Source: Trichoderma breve (taxonomy: Eukaryota; Ascomycota; Sordariomycetes; Hypocreales; Hypocreaceae). Taken from it: 64,000 nucleotides of DNA. The translations under genes and the position numbers were made by a program. The stretch is from positions 186,001 through 250,000 of the forward strand of contig NW_026611593.1 of the NCBI RefSeq assembly GCF_028502605.1. The letters run 5' to 3'. A model generated the notes under the pieces. It did not search any database. It saw only the letters and a list, made by a program, of their open reading frames with translations, and was not told the origin of the DNA. This document shows positions 43,646-55,596 of the stretch, piece after piece (the stretch's first letter is position 1; every line of letters starts with the position of its first letter).

Positions 43646-45201
43646 GATGAATCGATTATGCTCGGCTATCAAATTTCCGTATTGTGGCTGATACTTTGCT
43701 GCAATCTTTTTTTAAAGAAAAAACAACGGGTTGCTGCTCTTGTCCTTCCTAAGTGACAACCGTCATGTTTAAAGCTTTTATAGAGCTGAGATAAACCCCT
43801 ATGAATCAGGGATAGAAAGTCAACTTTCGAATTCGATAGTATGAATTGATTACTCAATCGGAGACTACGATCGTGGAATTGGTAATATGTGCACGATTGT
43901 TACCGAAGTATGAAACACCTTTGAGTCTTATACTCAAAAGGGTATGCATCGTGGCCATCAAATTCCCACATGTTACAGGCATTATGCGCAAACACGTGTC
44001 CGCTTACAAAATGACACCTTTCTTTCCGCGTGAGGTCTCATTAATCCACACTCAGTGAATCCACATATTGTATAACAAGCCCACATTACCAATCCCTGGA
44101 AAAATCTCTTTCTAGAAGTTTCAGATGCTCTCTGTCTAAATACCAAGAAGGAATTCACCATTAATATTTAATTTTTTTTCATCAAATGCTGACTATTGGA
44201 CAGCCAATCTTCCGTCAATCTACATCAGTACAATTATTCGTTGTTAGTACTTGCTGGCCTTCCTCTTCTGTGTCTGTCATTCCCAATTTTATGTCGGCTC
44301 AAGGATCAAATGGCCACGAGGAGGTCATTATTTATAAATAAATGAAAGAGATCTCCAACTGACAGCCATCTAATTAGGAACTTCTAACCTTCATTGCCTA
44401 TCAATAGATTCACGAACTTTCTGGTCTCGCTAGAAAGCCTCATCTCAATTGGCGGGTTTTGTAGAGTGGTAAAGAAACTTTCATACATCAGTATTTTGAA
44501 TTACATTGTATAAATGTATGGAGACAGGAATACGCTTTGTATATCTATGAGCAGTGAAGACTGTACTTTTTACATTGCAACCCTGAGGAATACTATACGC
44601 GCTTATCTCGTGTTGAAGCCTACGCGTATGCTGTGTGCCTGATCCAGATTCCCTTACCCACAAAAGGCATTTACCATTTTAGGCAATATAAGTAGCAATT
44701 TTTATCGGCCATTCGCTACTACTAGAAGGCAGGGTGCCTCTTTAAATTCTTGATCCATGCCGCACATGTTTCATTTTCTTTACCCGCCGACCATTGTACT
44801 TTCCCCATTACCGGCAGCATCATGCCTAGGGTAAATATAATAATGACGTACCTGTTTGAATCAATTTTCATTTCCAAGAATCTTAGGTCCATACTACTTT
44901 CTAAGGGCATCTTTGGTAGATGCGGACGTGGAGATTAGAGAATGATCTGTGAACGCTTGAGGGGCTGGGAACAGGCTGTGAATTTTAGTTCAATGAATTC
45001 GCACCATTTGATTGGGTAGTATTCAAGTTCCTGTATGTAACGAATTCGTGGGAACCTGTTATAGATATGCATGAGGCACCATCTGAACCACGTTCTTAAA
45101 AAGCTGGGAGCTTGATCACAAGTATGCTCTTTTACTTGCTGCAGAAATTTAAAGATACACCTCGTATTTGCAACTTCTATCAGAGTAGTATTCTAAGTAC
45201 A
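43646..45201. other. intergenic, no confident gene
   Basis: Contains the OYE promoter and the 3' region of the cysteine synthase-like gene. A 62-codon minus-strand frame (44722-44910) includes a hydrophobic stretch (YVIIIFTLGMMLPVMG). It lacks any other support, and I do not call it. Confidence 0.4.
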
Positions 45202-46152
45202 TCATTTCTGAAGAGGCTCCAGATGCTGAGAGAATCCCGACATATACTTCATGCCTGAATCGCACATAATGGCCACAACAGTAGATCCAGGCTTGAGACC
45301 TTCTGCTACGCGCAATGCGGCCGTCACGTTAGCCCCCGTTGAAAGCCCGCAGAATAACCCTTCTTCACGAGATAACCTAAATGCCATGGCCCTTGCATCT
45401 GCCGTCGATACACCCTGGAATCCATCTGCGATACCTTCATACCATAATGGTACAACATATCCAGCTCCTATACCATCAATGTTGTGAGATCCTGACGGAC
45501 CGCCCGATAGCACAGCAGATTCCGCTGGCTCAACGGCGACGAAGCGAATGTTATTGTCAAGCTGACGGAGGCGTTCTGATGTACCTCGAAGAGCAGCTCC
45601 TGATCCGACGCTCTGCACAAAGGCGTCGATGCGGCCCTCGGCTTGTTCATAAATCTCATCTGCGAGTTTCGTATACGCAGATAGCTGATCGGTGTTGTCC
45701 ATCTGAGCAGTGATAAAGGCTCCCGTTTTGGCGGCTATAGATTTTGCCTCCCGAATCATGTCCTTGGTCAGCTTCTCAGTTTGCTTGCCATTATCACTTG
45801 GTATAATAGTCAAGTTGGCGCCGAGGAGTCTCATGTGATCAAGCTTCTCCTTCGCAAAGGCATCCGATGTTACCAGATGAAGCGGGTATTTCTTGACGGA
45901 GCACACCAATGCCAGCGAAACTCCTGTGCTGCCACCAGTGTATTCAACAACAGCACCGCCTGGTTTAAGACGGCCATCCTTTTCGGCAGCAGTAATCATT
46001 GCAAGAGCCATACGGTCTTTCATACTGCCAGTTGGATTGCTGCTTTCGATTTTCAGAAGAATGCGAACTCCGTTTGACGGGACAACATTCTGAAGCTGTA
46101 TCATGGAAGTATTTCCAATCGTATCAAGTATATTAGATTGCACTGAAGCCAT
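45202..46152 (-). CDS. cysteine synthase-family PLP enzyme
   Basis: Fold-type II PLP enzyme, 316 aa, single exon, start at ATG 46152 (MASVQSN). Seen: TIGNTSMIQL at the N-terminus; SSNPTGSMKDR with the Schiff-base lysine K45; the phosphate/substrate loop EYTGGSTG; and GSGAALRG and SGGPSGSHNIDGIG around the PLP-phosphate and C-terminal active-site strands. In O-acetylserine sulfhydrylase the substrate loop is TSGNTG. The TGGSTG form here belongs to a distinct sub-branch that, as I recall, also occurs in bacteria. The reaction is probably beta-replacement on serine or O-acetylserine giving cysteine or an analogue. It sits between an OYE-like and a Gfo/Idh-like gene, away from general sulfur genes, so a specialised role is possible. 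Confidence 0.9.
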   Translation of the reverse strand: MASVQSNILDTIGNTSMIQLQNVVPSNGVRILLKIESSNPTGSMKDRMALAMITAAEKDGRLKPGGAVVEYTGGSTGVSLALVCSVKKYPLHLVTSDAFAKEKLDHMRLLGANLTIIPSDNGKQTEKLTKDMIREAKSIAAKTGAFITAQMDNTDQLSAYTKLADEIYEQAEGRIDAFVQSVGSGAALRGTSERLRQLDNNIRFVAVEPAESAVLSGGPSGSHNIDGIGAGYVVPLWYEGIADGFQGVSTADARAMAFRLSREEGLFCGLSTGANVTAALRVAEGLKPGSTVVAIMCDSGMKYMSGFSQHLEPLQK

Positions 46153-47880
46153 GTTTTTACTCTTGCCAATAAATTCGGACTTCAATTCTCTTTCTGTTCG
46201 ATTATGTCGTTTTGAAACAAGTATCAGTCAACAGCCTTATTGTGGTAGGGAGGAGCACAACTGTCAAGCTTGAAGTTGTCGATGGGGGAATGATAGATCT
46301 AGGACTTATAAGGTGGTACAAGAGCACAATGGAAGCATGAAATGAAGAATTCCGGGGAAATAAACGGCGAGATAAATTGTTGACTCTTTTACCATCATAA
46401 CACCGGTGGTTCGATTATATATACCTCTGTTTCTCTCCATGTTAGTTGTGTCGTTGCCAGTAGTTATCTTTTGTTCAAAATATTGATTAGTTTTCTCTAC
46501 CACTCAGGGACGACTTTACAAGGGTACTGCTGTCCGTAATGAGTATAGCGCCAATATGTAGGCAATCTGCGAGGCTACTGGTTTCCAAATGGAGGAAAGA
46601 AGTTGATTCAGTTAACAAAGTTTTAGATAAAAACCCGTTATATTCTGACAAATGCCTCGATTGCTTCTATAAACTATGACAACTCGAACCGTTGGTCATG
46701 TTAACGATGCACTCTCATTTATCCCTCATGTTGTACGACAACTCGAAAACACACACGTTTAATAATCAGGTCTTCTAAGTGGCGTTCGACTTCACCAGGC
46801 TGTCTCATTCAATTGTACATATTTAACTTCCTTTATGATAGAAAAAAATGTCGGTACGTCATGATATCAACATAGTATATTGGTGTTAGACTTATGCATC
46901 AAATGCTGCGCCATCATGATCTCCCAACGAGTTTAGCTAGCGGTTCTACGATGGATACATCCCACACAAACCTACTAAAATCACCATTGTTCCAGCAGAT
47001 ATACTTACCAGCCTTTCAACCAACATATCTTTGTGAACAGTAGCTCAAGTCGTTAAGAATACTTACTCATCCTCTTCAGTTTGGATATTGTCTCACGTGA
47101 ATGATGGCTCTCTGACCCCCAATGTCGCTTATCTCATGTGTTTGGCTGTCTGTTGCATTTAACCATTGCGGAATGCGGGGTAGTGGCCGTCTACAGCTGG
47201 CTACAATCTTGAGATTGGATGACAAGCAACGAAGTATGGAGGACAATGTCCCGGAACTGAATAGCGTAGAATAACGGTTCGTCACTTTTCAAGCCTCATG
47301 CAAAAATATTGGACTATTGAGCAAACTTGGGTCACTAGAACACGTGGAAATGTTTGGATATGACACCAGGTGGCAGAAGTGGCGTCTGGTGTGGCCAGAC
47401 TTCGGTTCGATTCCTTCTATTCTCGTCTAAACGCCTGTTGACTGCTGAACTAATGGTCTTTCTACCCTCCTACTCGTCTTTCGGGTTAATTCTGGCGTCT
47501 TGCTTTTCTACTCTTGGTGACAACCAATCCGCAAATACTCCGTAGTTCGCATTGGTTGGTTCACCCGCCGGCCGGCTAAGATCGCCTGATAACGTGGAAT
47601 CTGTGCTAATGAGTCTCGGGTAATCCGAATTTGACAATAGCCGGAGGCACCTCATCCTCATCCTATAAGCAAACAAGTACAGAGTACGAGGAACATGGCA
47701 CAGATGATGTATAATTTCTTAATATTTTGCCAAGCCTAGCGCGCAATATATATGCCTCCCCCGCCGATATCTATACTGCCATCTTTCTCTCTTGGTGTTC
47801 TATATTTTTCCCTTCACGGCCCTGAAGAAGCTCACACACTCTCTGCGGAATCCGGATAAAGGCTCATTGAAGTTTGTGTA
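46153..47880. other. divergent intergenic region, no confident gene
   Basis: 1.7 kb between the divergent cysteine synthase-like and Gfo/Idh/MocA genes; would hold both promoters. A TATA-like ATATATAT lies at 47748-47755, about 130 bp before the right-hand ATG. No ORF with support. Confidence 0.45.
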
Positions 47881-48977
47881 ATGGCGGGCATTGCAATTTT
47901 AGGAGCTGGCATTTTTGCCACTGAAGGTAATAAACTACCTGTAGCTGTTGGCAAGGGTAATAAGCGTACATGACACTAACTCGCTCACCAGAACACCTGC
48001 CCGCGCTTGTGCTAAACAAAGCGAACATCAAGGCAGTCTATTCTCGTTCTAAATCTACTGCATCTACACTTGTAGCAGAAGCAAGCAAACTCGGTGTTGC
48101 CAATCTTGAGCTTTACTCAGAAGATACTTCTGGGCATACGCTCGATGATCTTCTTAAGCGCAGCGATATTGAAGCAGTAGTCATCGTTTTGCCAATTCTG
48201 GTGCAACCGTCAATTGTCAGGCGCTGCTTAGCTGCCGGCAAGCATGTACTTTGCGAAAAGCCAATCGCCAAAGATGTCGCAACCGCTCGCGAATTGATCG
48301 ACGACTACAAAAAGCTGTACTCAAGCAAAGGACTCATTTTCAACATTGCTGAGCAATTCAGATTTATGCACGAGTTTGAACTTGGTCGAAAATGGATCGT
48401 GGAAGAAAAAGCAGTCGGTGATATTACCCAGGCGCACCTCAAAATATGGCGCAATCAACCTCCGGAGGGGAAATGGTACGAAACACCATGGCGAAAAGTG
48501 CCGGAATATCAGGGCGGTTTCTTACTTGACGGTGGAGTCCATCAAACTGCTATGCTTCGCTACATTTCAGGCCAAGAGGTTGTTGAGACAGCGGGGTTTG
48601 CCCGTCAGGTTTTGCCCCATTTGCCGCCTCTCGATACTCTCAATGCCGGCATCCTCCTGAGTGGTGGGGGAACTGGGACCATCTCAATGTCATTTGCATC
48701 AACGCGACGAGCTTCGGAGCTTACTATTATCGGATCAAAGGGCAGCTTCTTCCTGACCGATGGCCCCGATGGTTTCATATTGTCTCTGGATCTTGCTACA
48801 GGAGAGAGTAGATCAGAGACAATAAGAAGCAAAGGGGTAGAACTGGAAATTAAAGCATTCCTGGAGGCTGTTAAAGCCGGGAAATCGGAAAAGAAGGCGG
48901 GCCCAGAAGAAGCACTGAACGACCTGGCAATTATAGAGAGCATGTGCAATGGTGGGGGCAAAGTAGAATTATACTAG
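47881..48977 (+). CDS. Gfo/Idh/MocA-family oxidoreductase
   Basis: NAD(P)-dependent dehydrogenase of sugars, inositols or related compounds. Two exons (47881-47926, 47992-48977) give 343 aa. The first exon supplies the start of the Rossmann fold (MAGIAILGAGIFATEE). Seen next: a second strand VYSRSKS; VVIVLPI; the family signature GKHVLCEKPIA, with the substrate/cofactor lysine; and QFRFMHEFELGRK and GGFLLDGGVHQTAML, with the GGGxxxD/xxH-like catalytic strand (Asp and His present). The C-terminal half is the predicted open-faced beta-sheet. An in-frame ATG at 47970 is inside the intron, so it is not the start. Confidence 0.9.
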
Positions 48978-49957
48978 AACGAACTCTGTCTTCTTCGTTT
49001 GGTGGGAATCAACAGCTAAATCATGGACTGTTGTGTAATACAATAGAGCGAAGATGTAATATACATGCATTTGTTCGAAATGGGTGAACTGTTGACAACG
49101 AATCCGAGGAATATCCACTGAAACAACAAATAGAGAGATAGTAGTGGGTACAACTCTACCTCAATACTCAATATATAAGCGAAACAACTGATATGACGAT
49201 TTACCTATACACACACGTAGAGATATATACTTTGAAGAGGGTGAGAGTGTCCCCGCTCGTCAACACACTACTTTGAGGTTCCAGTCAATCCTCTTGGAGG
49301 GGTAATAGAGCGATGTTTCTCGAAGAGAGCACCGCCCTTGTGTAGTTGACAAATTATTTAGACAATTTACATGTTTCTGCACATGCAAGCTACAATTTAA
49401 GTTGACGATGGTGAATGGCTAATAAATGTTTAATAAATTGTAAACCGACGTACTGCTTGTATATGTAGGTAACATATGCGGTTTGCGTCCTCGGTCCGCC
49501 CAAAATGATGGCTTAGCCGATCAGGTGATCGGCAAACAACGCGGCTGAATGGAAGGTTTAGCAAGAGGGGTTCAATATTCAGCAACCAAAACAGCAATGA
49601 TGCTCGTAGCCTCATCGCTTAACTTCAAAACTTGGATATTGCCGAAGCTTCTTTCCCAATCTCTCATAAATAACGTCTGATCGCATGTCCTCGTGAGTGG
49701 AGAAAATACCACTATGAAAGTGCGGAGAAGGAGATCTAAAATATTGTTTCTGGGGAAATGATCTGGATTTCCCGGTAGCAGTTCCTGGGGAAGCCATGCT
49801 AAGCTGTGGGGGAGCCGTACATTTCGGGGGCTAGTAGTAGCAGGTGGAACTTGCATATAACTGCATGGCCCCTCTTCACCGAGACGGGCAGATCAATGCC
49901 AAATTTCAGCTTAATTTAATGTCATAGGAGGCCTTGATCAGGCTTACTTCCTTCATC
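48978..49957. other. intergenic, no confident gene
   Basis: 3' end of the dehydrogenase gene and promoter of the first MFS gene. Minus-strand frames at 49430-49856 have no domain; I see no repeat. Confidence 0.45.
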
Positions 49958-51821
49958 ATGGATAGCCCAAAGGCAATGAACCAACATGACATTGTTCATG
50001 ATGTTATTCATGATGAGGACCCAGACCCTATCAAAGTCACAACGCAGAGTTGCATGACGGAGTCACGCATGCAAGCTGCCTTGCTAAGGGAGAACCCTCG
50101 TGTATTTCGAAAGAGCTTTTTGAAGCTGTACGGATGTATTTTTGTTGGATACTTGTGTTCGGCGACAAATGGATTCGACTCTAACACTTTTGGTGAGTTT
50201 ACAATGTGATGGCAACATCGTTGCATTCCTCTGCTAATACCGCTTTAGGAGGCTTATCGGCCATCCCTCAGTTTACTAAATACTTTGGCATCGACACCCA
50301 TAATCAAGGCCTTGTTGCAGCTCTCTATGTCATAGGCAACATAGCAGGCTCTTTCTTCGCTGGGCCATGCTCCGATACATATGGCCGCCGCGTAGGCATG
50401 GCTATCGGATCGGCCATCTGCGTGGTCGGTGCCATTCTCCAGACTGCTGGTACAAATTTGTCCATGCTCATGGGAGGACGATTTATTCTAGGCATGGGTG
50501 CGGTGCTTGTTCAAACAGCCGGTCCCAGTTATGTCGTGGAAATGTCGTATCCCAAATATCGTGCCCAACTTACTGGTGGTTATCAAGCTTGCTTTTTCCT
50601 TGGTACCATAGTGTCAACTTGGCTGGAATTTGGACTGAATCATGCCAAAACTACACTTTCGTATCCTTGGAGACTTCCTCTTGCGATTCAGGGTCTTCCA
50701 TCCGTCATTATCCTTTGTGCCATTTGGTTTATCCCTGAAAGCCCTCGTTGGTATGCACAGCAGCATTTGAATTCACGTCTTCATGGAATAATGCTAACAA
50801 AGATGATAGGTATGTGGGCCAAGGACGAGTAGCTGAAGCTAAAAACATACTCATCAAGTATCATGGTGATGGAGACCCAGATGCTCTTGTCGCGAATCTC
50901 GAACTACAAGAGATGATCGAAGTCATTGAACTTGATGGTTCCGATAAAAGGTGGTGGGATTTTAGGTCGCTATTTAACACCAGGGCAGCGCGGTATCGAA
51001 CCTTTCTCGTTACTTGCATCGCCTGGTTCGGAGAGCTCGACTTGCCACCAACAAGTTATTACTTCCCGCTCATGGGTATGTCTTCCCTGATATGATACAT
51101 TGACCAGCGGGATCATTCTTTGCTCTAACACCAATGGTATAGTCAAGACGGTGGGCATCACCAATGTCAATACCCAACTACTCTTAAACGCGATTCAAAC
51201 TCCAGTCATGGCTGCTGCCGCACTCTGTGGGCTTAGTGTTGTGCATAAATTTGGTCGCCGCAAACTTCTCATGTTTTCCAGTGCTGGAATGTCCGTGTCC
51301 ATTGCCATTATAACAGCATGCACTGCTCTACAGGCGGGAAGACCTGCCGTCGGCGGCACTGGTATCGCTTTTCTTTACATTTTTCTCATCGTTTTCGCTT
51401 TCGCCTGGGTATGTCTCCGCTCTACTAGTTCCCAGGGATGTCGCTAACTATTTCTGCTTTACGATAGACTCCAATGCAATCACTCTACCCGGTCGAAGTT
51501 CTCTCATTCAATTCGAGAGCAAAGGGCATGGCTTATTTGGCATTTATGAACAATGCTGTCAAGGTCATGAATACGTACGTTCCACCAATCGCCATCGCCA
51601 ATGCCGGCTGGAAATATTACCTCCTTTATGTCTTTTGGGACGCGTTTGGTGTCGTCGTCATTTATTTATTTTTCGTTGAAACGAGGGGCTGGAGCTTGGA
51701 AGAAATTGAAGACCTGTTCCAAGCGAAGAATCCTGTTAAAGCAAGTCTTGAGAAGAAGAACATCAGCGTCGCACATGATGGAACCATCACACATGTTCAA
51801 GATGATGGAAGCGATGCTTGA
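49958..51821 (+). CDS. MFS sugar-type transporter (first of pair)
   Basis: Twelve-helix major facilitator of the sugar porter family, plasma membrane. Five exons (49958-50192, 50249-50750, 50810-51075, 51143-51408, 51468-51821) sum to 1623 nt, giving 540 aa. Seen: GFDSNTFGGLSAIPQF in TM1 and the following loop; GPCSDTYGRRVGM (loop 2-3 RxGRR); PESPRWY after TM6; FGRRKLLMF (loop 8-9 repeat of the motif); FAWTPMQSLYPVEVLSFNSRAKGMA, the TM10/E-x-R region; and FVETRGWSLEEIEDLF, the PETKG-equivalent. The N-terminal ~60 residues are acidic and His-rich. It lacks the WGP residues of hexose carriers and is nearer to lactose/oligosaccharide permease types. It precedes a regulator on the same strand. 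Confidence 0.92.
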
Positions 51822-52264
51822 GAAAGGCAATCGAAGGATGTTTTAATGATTATACGAGTGTTTTTACAAATAATGAGTTCATAACAGTGTCTCCCAATTA
51901 GTTTCTAATGCTAATTCTGATTCATCAATTGCCTCGCAATTTGCTAGTCGGGCGAGCACTTCACATGACCCATCGCGTACGAGAATACAATCTCAGATAC
52001 AAACTGTAAAAATGCACAAAATTGAAGATCGTCTTCTTTGGTTAGAATCTCATTTCACTGTCCGACTATTGGATCACGTGGGCCAGTACTAATCTTAGTT
52101 TCCATCACCAGCTTCCCCCGCAATTTCTCAGCTGTCTCTCCATGTTACATGCCATTTCTTGGTCATACGTCTTATTCAAATGTACAGCAGCCCATGATTG
52201 GTTGTAATTCCTACGACCATGATACAGCATCCTCGATGTTGACCGTCGCCGGGGTGTTGCAATC
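51822..52264. other. intergenic region upstream of the regulator
   Basis: 443 bp between the MFS stop and the regulator ATG. The frame 52038-52367 is open across it but ends in the regulator's second intron; I treat it as chance. Confidence 0.5.
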
Positions 52265-54424
52265 ATGGCGCCAGCGCAAGAGGTTCATAGGCGGGTCAGG
52301 ACTGGTAAGAATCCCGCCACCTACTTCGATATATATAAGGCTGCTAATTCCCCCTCCAGGCTGGTGAGTTAAATGACAATTCGAGAAACGAATCTTCGAC
52401 GATGCTAATCACAGCTTGCAATGACAAGTATTACATGTCGGAAGCGACATATGAAGTGTTGGTTTATACTGGATTACAATTGGGCTTCTTGTAATCACTA
52501 ACGCGATGAAGGTGACGAACGGAAACCTCAATGTCGGCACTGCGAAATCAGTCGCCGTGATTGCGAATATGAGGCTCTCGACAATTCCGCCCTGCGCGAG
52601 GACGGCAATGGGCTATTCCAGTTCTCAGCAGATCACGTCTGGCTAGAGACACCGTCAGAGAGTGAGCACTTGTTTTCTACATCTATCTCAAAGAGCTGCT
52701 TGTATTGATCGAAGACAGTCACATTTATTCATTCTGTTGATGTCGCCGATGACGATAATGAAGAACAGCCATTGAACGCACCGACGCGGGAACACGCGAC
52801 CAACCAATCGTCAATCAACAAAATCCTCGATCAACCAGCAAATGGTAATGAAGATTATCTCATACCATACACTATTGCATGCTAAATAACATTGCAGAAC
52901 TATCGCCCAATATTTCTGTACCGGATTCGGGAAGGGACGATATGGTTCCGATCTTAACCCCTGGGCCGTCTCGCGAGGCTGCTAATTTTGCGTCGCCTCA
53001 TTCATTTACGAGCGGCACTAGCATGGAAACCATTGATCCAGTGAAATCGCTCATCCTTAGACGGACCTCTGGATCTGCTATATATACACAAGGTCCAGCT
53101 GAGCCGCTTGGAGATCCACTGATAGCCCGCCTCCTCCATCACTACATCAATAACTTGGCTTGTTGGGTATGTGCCCATCTTCTTCATCATCATCATTATG
53201 TTTGTGCTGATCTTATGCAGCTTGATGTAAATGATCCGCAACGCCAATTCGAGACTTTTGTGCCTTACCTTGCGATGAGTTGTCCTATCTTACTCCACGC
53301 TGTCCTTGCATTTTCAGCATGCCATCTCAATCGACTAGATGGATCTTGTGATGAGTTTTATGCTGCTCATTACCATGACTTGTGTGTCCAAGGCCTTATA
53401 CCAGCGTTAGCCGACCCATCTACGACTCTCGATAACGTACTGCCAATATCCACCGTTATTCTTAGGATGTATGAGATGATGAGCTATGAAACAGATCATC
53501 AGAGACATCTTCGGGGGTGCTCGTCTTTATTTACGCATAATCGAAAGAACATTGGCTATCGGGCACTCAAAAGGACAGCATTCTGGACCTATTTCCGTGA
53601 AGAGATTATGGTCGCCCTTGCAACAGGAAAGCCAACCACCATCGGTCCCCGCAATTGGAAAGTTGACATTACGTGGGGCGGTGATACGGATCACGTAAAA
53701 ACGGAGAAAATGACCATGTTGACGGCTGAAGTAATAGATTACTGCTTTTCTCGATACCCTGGAAGTCATGATGGTGATGAAAGCAGCTGGGACGAGCTGC
53801 AGAATGAAGCAAACGCTTGGAAAGACTCGCTGCCGGAGTCATTTGATCCTGTATATGTTATAGAAGATGGCGAAGGATTTCCGGAAATATTGTACCTTTG
53901 CACTTGGCATAGTGAGCCGTACGTTCGCCGATATTTACTTCTTTTGGCTGATATCTTCCAGTTGCGGCGATGCAGTTCTATCACCTGGTAAAGGTGCTTC
54001 TTGCCCTACATAATCCACACCGCCCAAGCGGCATTGGGTTTCTACAGTTTGCAAGAGCCGTCGAAGTAAGTTAAAGTTTGATTCAGGTCCCTTAAAATGT
54101 TGGTTTAAACGGTTTTCTAACACGAACAAGGGTGAAATACTAAAGCATACAATCCAATTATGCGGCATGACGAAAGCCCTTGGCGATAAATATCCCGGTG
54201 CTTTGGTTAACGCCGTGCAGCCTCTGGTTGTTTGTGAGTTCTGTGTCTCAAGTACAAGATTTGTTACTGATACCAGATAATCAGGTGGCCAGAGTTTAAA
54301 GAAGCCGGAGCAGCAAGCTGAATTGGTCCGTATGCTACAGAGAATTGAACGAGTTACGACGTTGGCGACTGCTGAAGGAATACAATCATTGCAGGAAGCT
54401 TGGAGTTCTCATGGCGATTTGTAA
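52265..54424 (+). CDS. Zn(II)2Cys6 transcription factor with a 4-nt microexon
   Basis: Nuclear regulator of 546 aa from ten exons: 52265-52304, 52360-52363, 52429-52457, 52512-52661, 52719-52844, 52898-53166, 53221-53911, 53962-54065, 54146-54233 and 54285-54424 (sum 1641 nt, in frame). The joined N-terminus reads RRVRTGCITCRKRHMKC, then CRHCEISRRDC. This gives cysteines at 15, 18, 25, 32, 35 and 42 with x2, x6, x6, x2, x6 spacing, a full zinc cluster. The first Cys codon exists only if the 4-nt exon GCTG is used: it supplies TG, and the next exon supplies T. The rest fits the fungal-specific regulator family (FVPYLAMSCPILLHAVLAFSACHL; HRPSGIGFLQFAR near the C-terminus). It lies between two MFS genes on the same strand and is a likely regulator of them. 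Confidence 0.9.
52360..52363 (+). other. 4-nt microexon (GCTG)
   Basis: Flanked by a 55-nt intron (52305-52359: GTAAGA donor, CTAAT branch-like site, CCAG acceptor) and a 65-nt intron (52364-52428: GTGAGT donor, GCTAATC branch, acceptor AAG at 52426-52428). It converts ACT-G and T-ATT into ACT-GGC-TGT-ATT, that is TGCI. Direct joining without it shifts the frame. Confidence 0.75.
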
Positions 54425-55596
54425 TTATAGTCTTCAATACTAATTGTCTTAGTGAATCAAATGGTATCACTTCGCACCATGGGTAGTAGGTGCGTTGCTA
54501 GCTGATTACGCGTTGATATTGTCTCTCGTTTGAGTTTTATGTTGCTTCATCTGCTAATGTCCCAAATCTAAATACTCTATAAACGCTCTAGGAGTCGAAA
54601 TAAGCATGGAAGGTGCATAGCATCTATGCCAAATCTCTAGATTATTATTACCATACCCACTTTACTACTTTACATGTTTGCTTGTTGCTTTACGCTAATG
54701 CGGGGGGTTTTGCGGAGAGTCCCGCTCGGGGCTCGCTATATTTGCAAGCGAAAGCCCGGGACGTGTTCTTCACAAATAAAATAGCTCGTGCCAATCACAT
54801 TATAGGATACCAATTGGTGCCGAAAGCCGGTAAAAACAAGTAGGCTTGTGCTCCGATGACGTATTTTAACGCCGGAGAGAGACACAGCCTATATGTAGCT
54901 CAGCGATATATATGTGTATGCCCTCCCACTGGAAGACCACATCTGCCGAGCACATCCGTATTGCGAAAACAGGTATCTTACAATTCAATGCTAATTATTA
55001 AATGAATACACACCTTACACTGATATGAGGATAGCAATTCATCAGTGAGTTGCATCAAGAAATATTGAGAACGTATACCTATTCTCCCCTTTCAACCGGG
55101 CTGAGAGATTTACAGTATTGAATGGGGGGCTCTCCCCTTTGCTTTTTTACTTTGAGACAGAAAACAGTCCATAATAATGACATACCGTGCTGGAAATCGC
55201 TTCGCAATCCCTAGCCTAGCTGCATTGCATGCCGATCTTTTAGCCTTCACCGTCCTTCTTCCCGCCGGATGTGGGGACTAGAAAGTCATGGAACTTCCAG
55301 ATCTGCCATTGTTACACAGAATTCAATTCTCTTAGGTGTGATTCTAGACACAACTTTGTACATGTACCCAGGAACTGATTCTCGATGCCAATACGTGCGC
55401 TTCTATGTCAGCGCCACTCAGACTATCTCCACCAATACCCTCTTCAATCCCTGATCCAATGAAAGCCATTGAGTGTATAAAGACTATTATAAGGCCACAG
55501 ATATCTCAGTCTTCCGCCTAGAGTATTGCTGTTGGGAGAATAGTTTCGAAGACTCTAAATGAGGAAAATCTAGGGTTGCGTGGAAAACTTTCCAAG
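54425..55596. other. intergenic, no confident gene
   Basis: 1.2 kb spacer with a GC-rich island at about 54700-54770 (CGGAGAGTCCCGCTCGGGG, with CGG/CCG elements such as zinc-cluster factors bind). The frame 54613-54843 has no support. Probably holds the promoter of the second MFS gene. Confidence 0.4.

Noticed and set aside
44722..44910. 62-codon minus-strand frame with a hydrophobic stretch
   Set aside because: AT-rich, no family, one cysteine, no promoter signals; chance cannot be excluded.
47399..47411. B-box-like GGTTCGATTCC with an A-box-like stretch upstream, suggesting a tRNA
   Set aside because: The bases around it cannot form a five-pair T-stem, and no acceptor or anticodon stem can be drawn.
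52429..52457. Idea that the regulator naturally lacks the first zinc-cluster cysteine (Ser instead)
   Set aside because: The microexon model restores Cys and the exact VRTGC context with good splice sites and a closed frame, so substitution is the weaker explanation.
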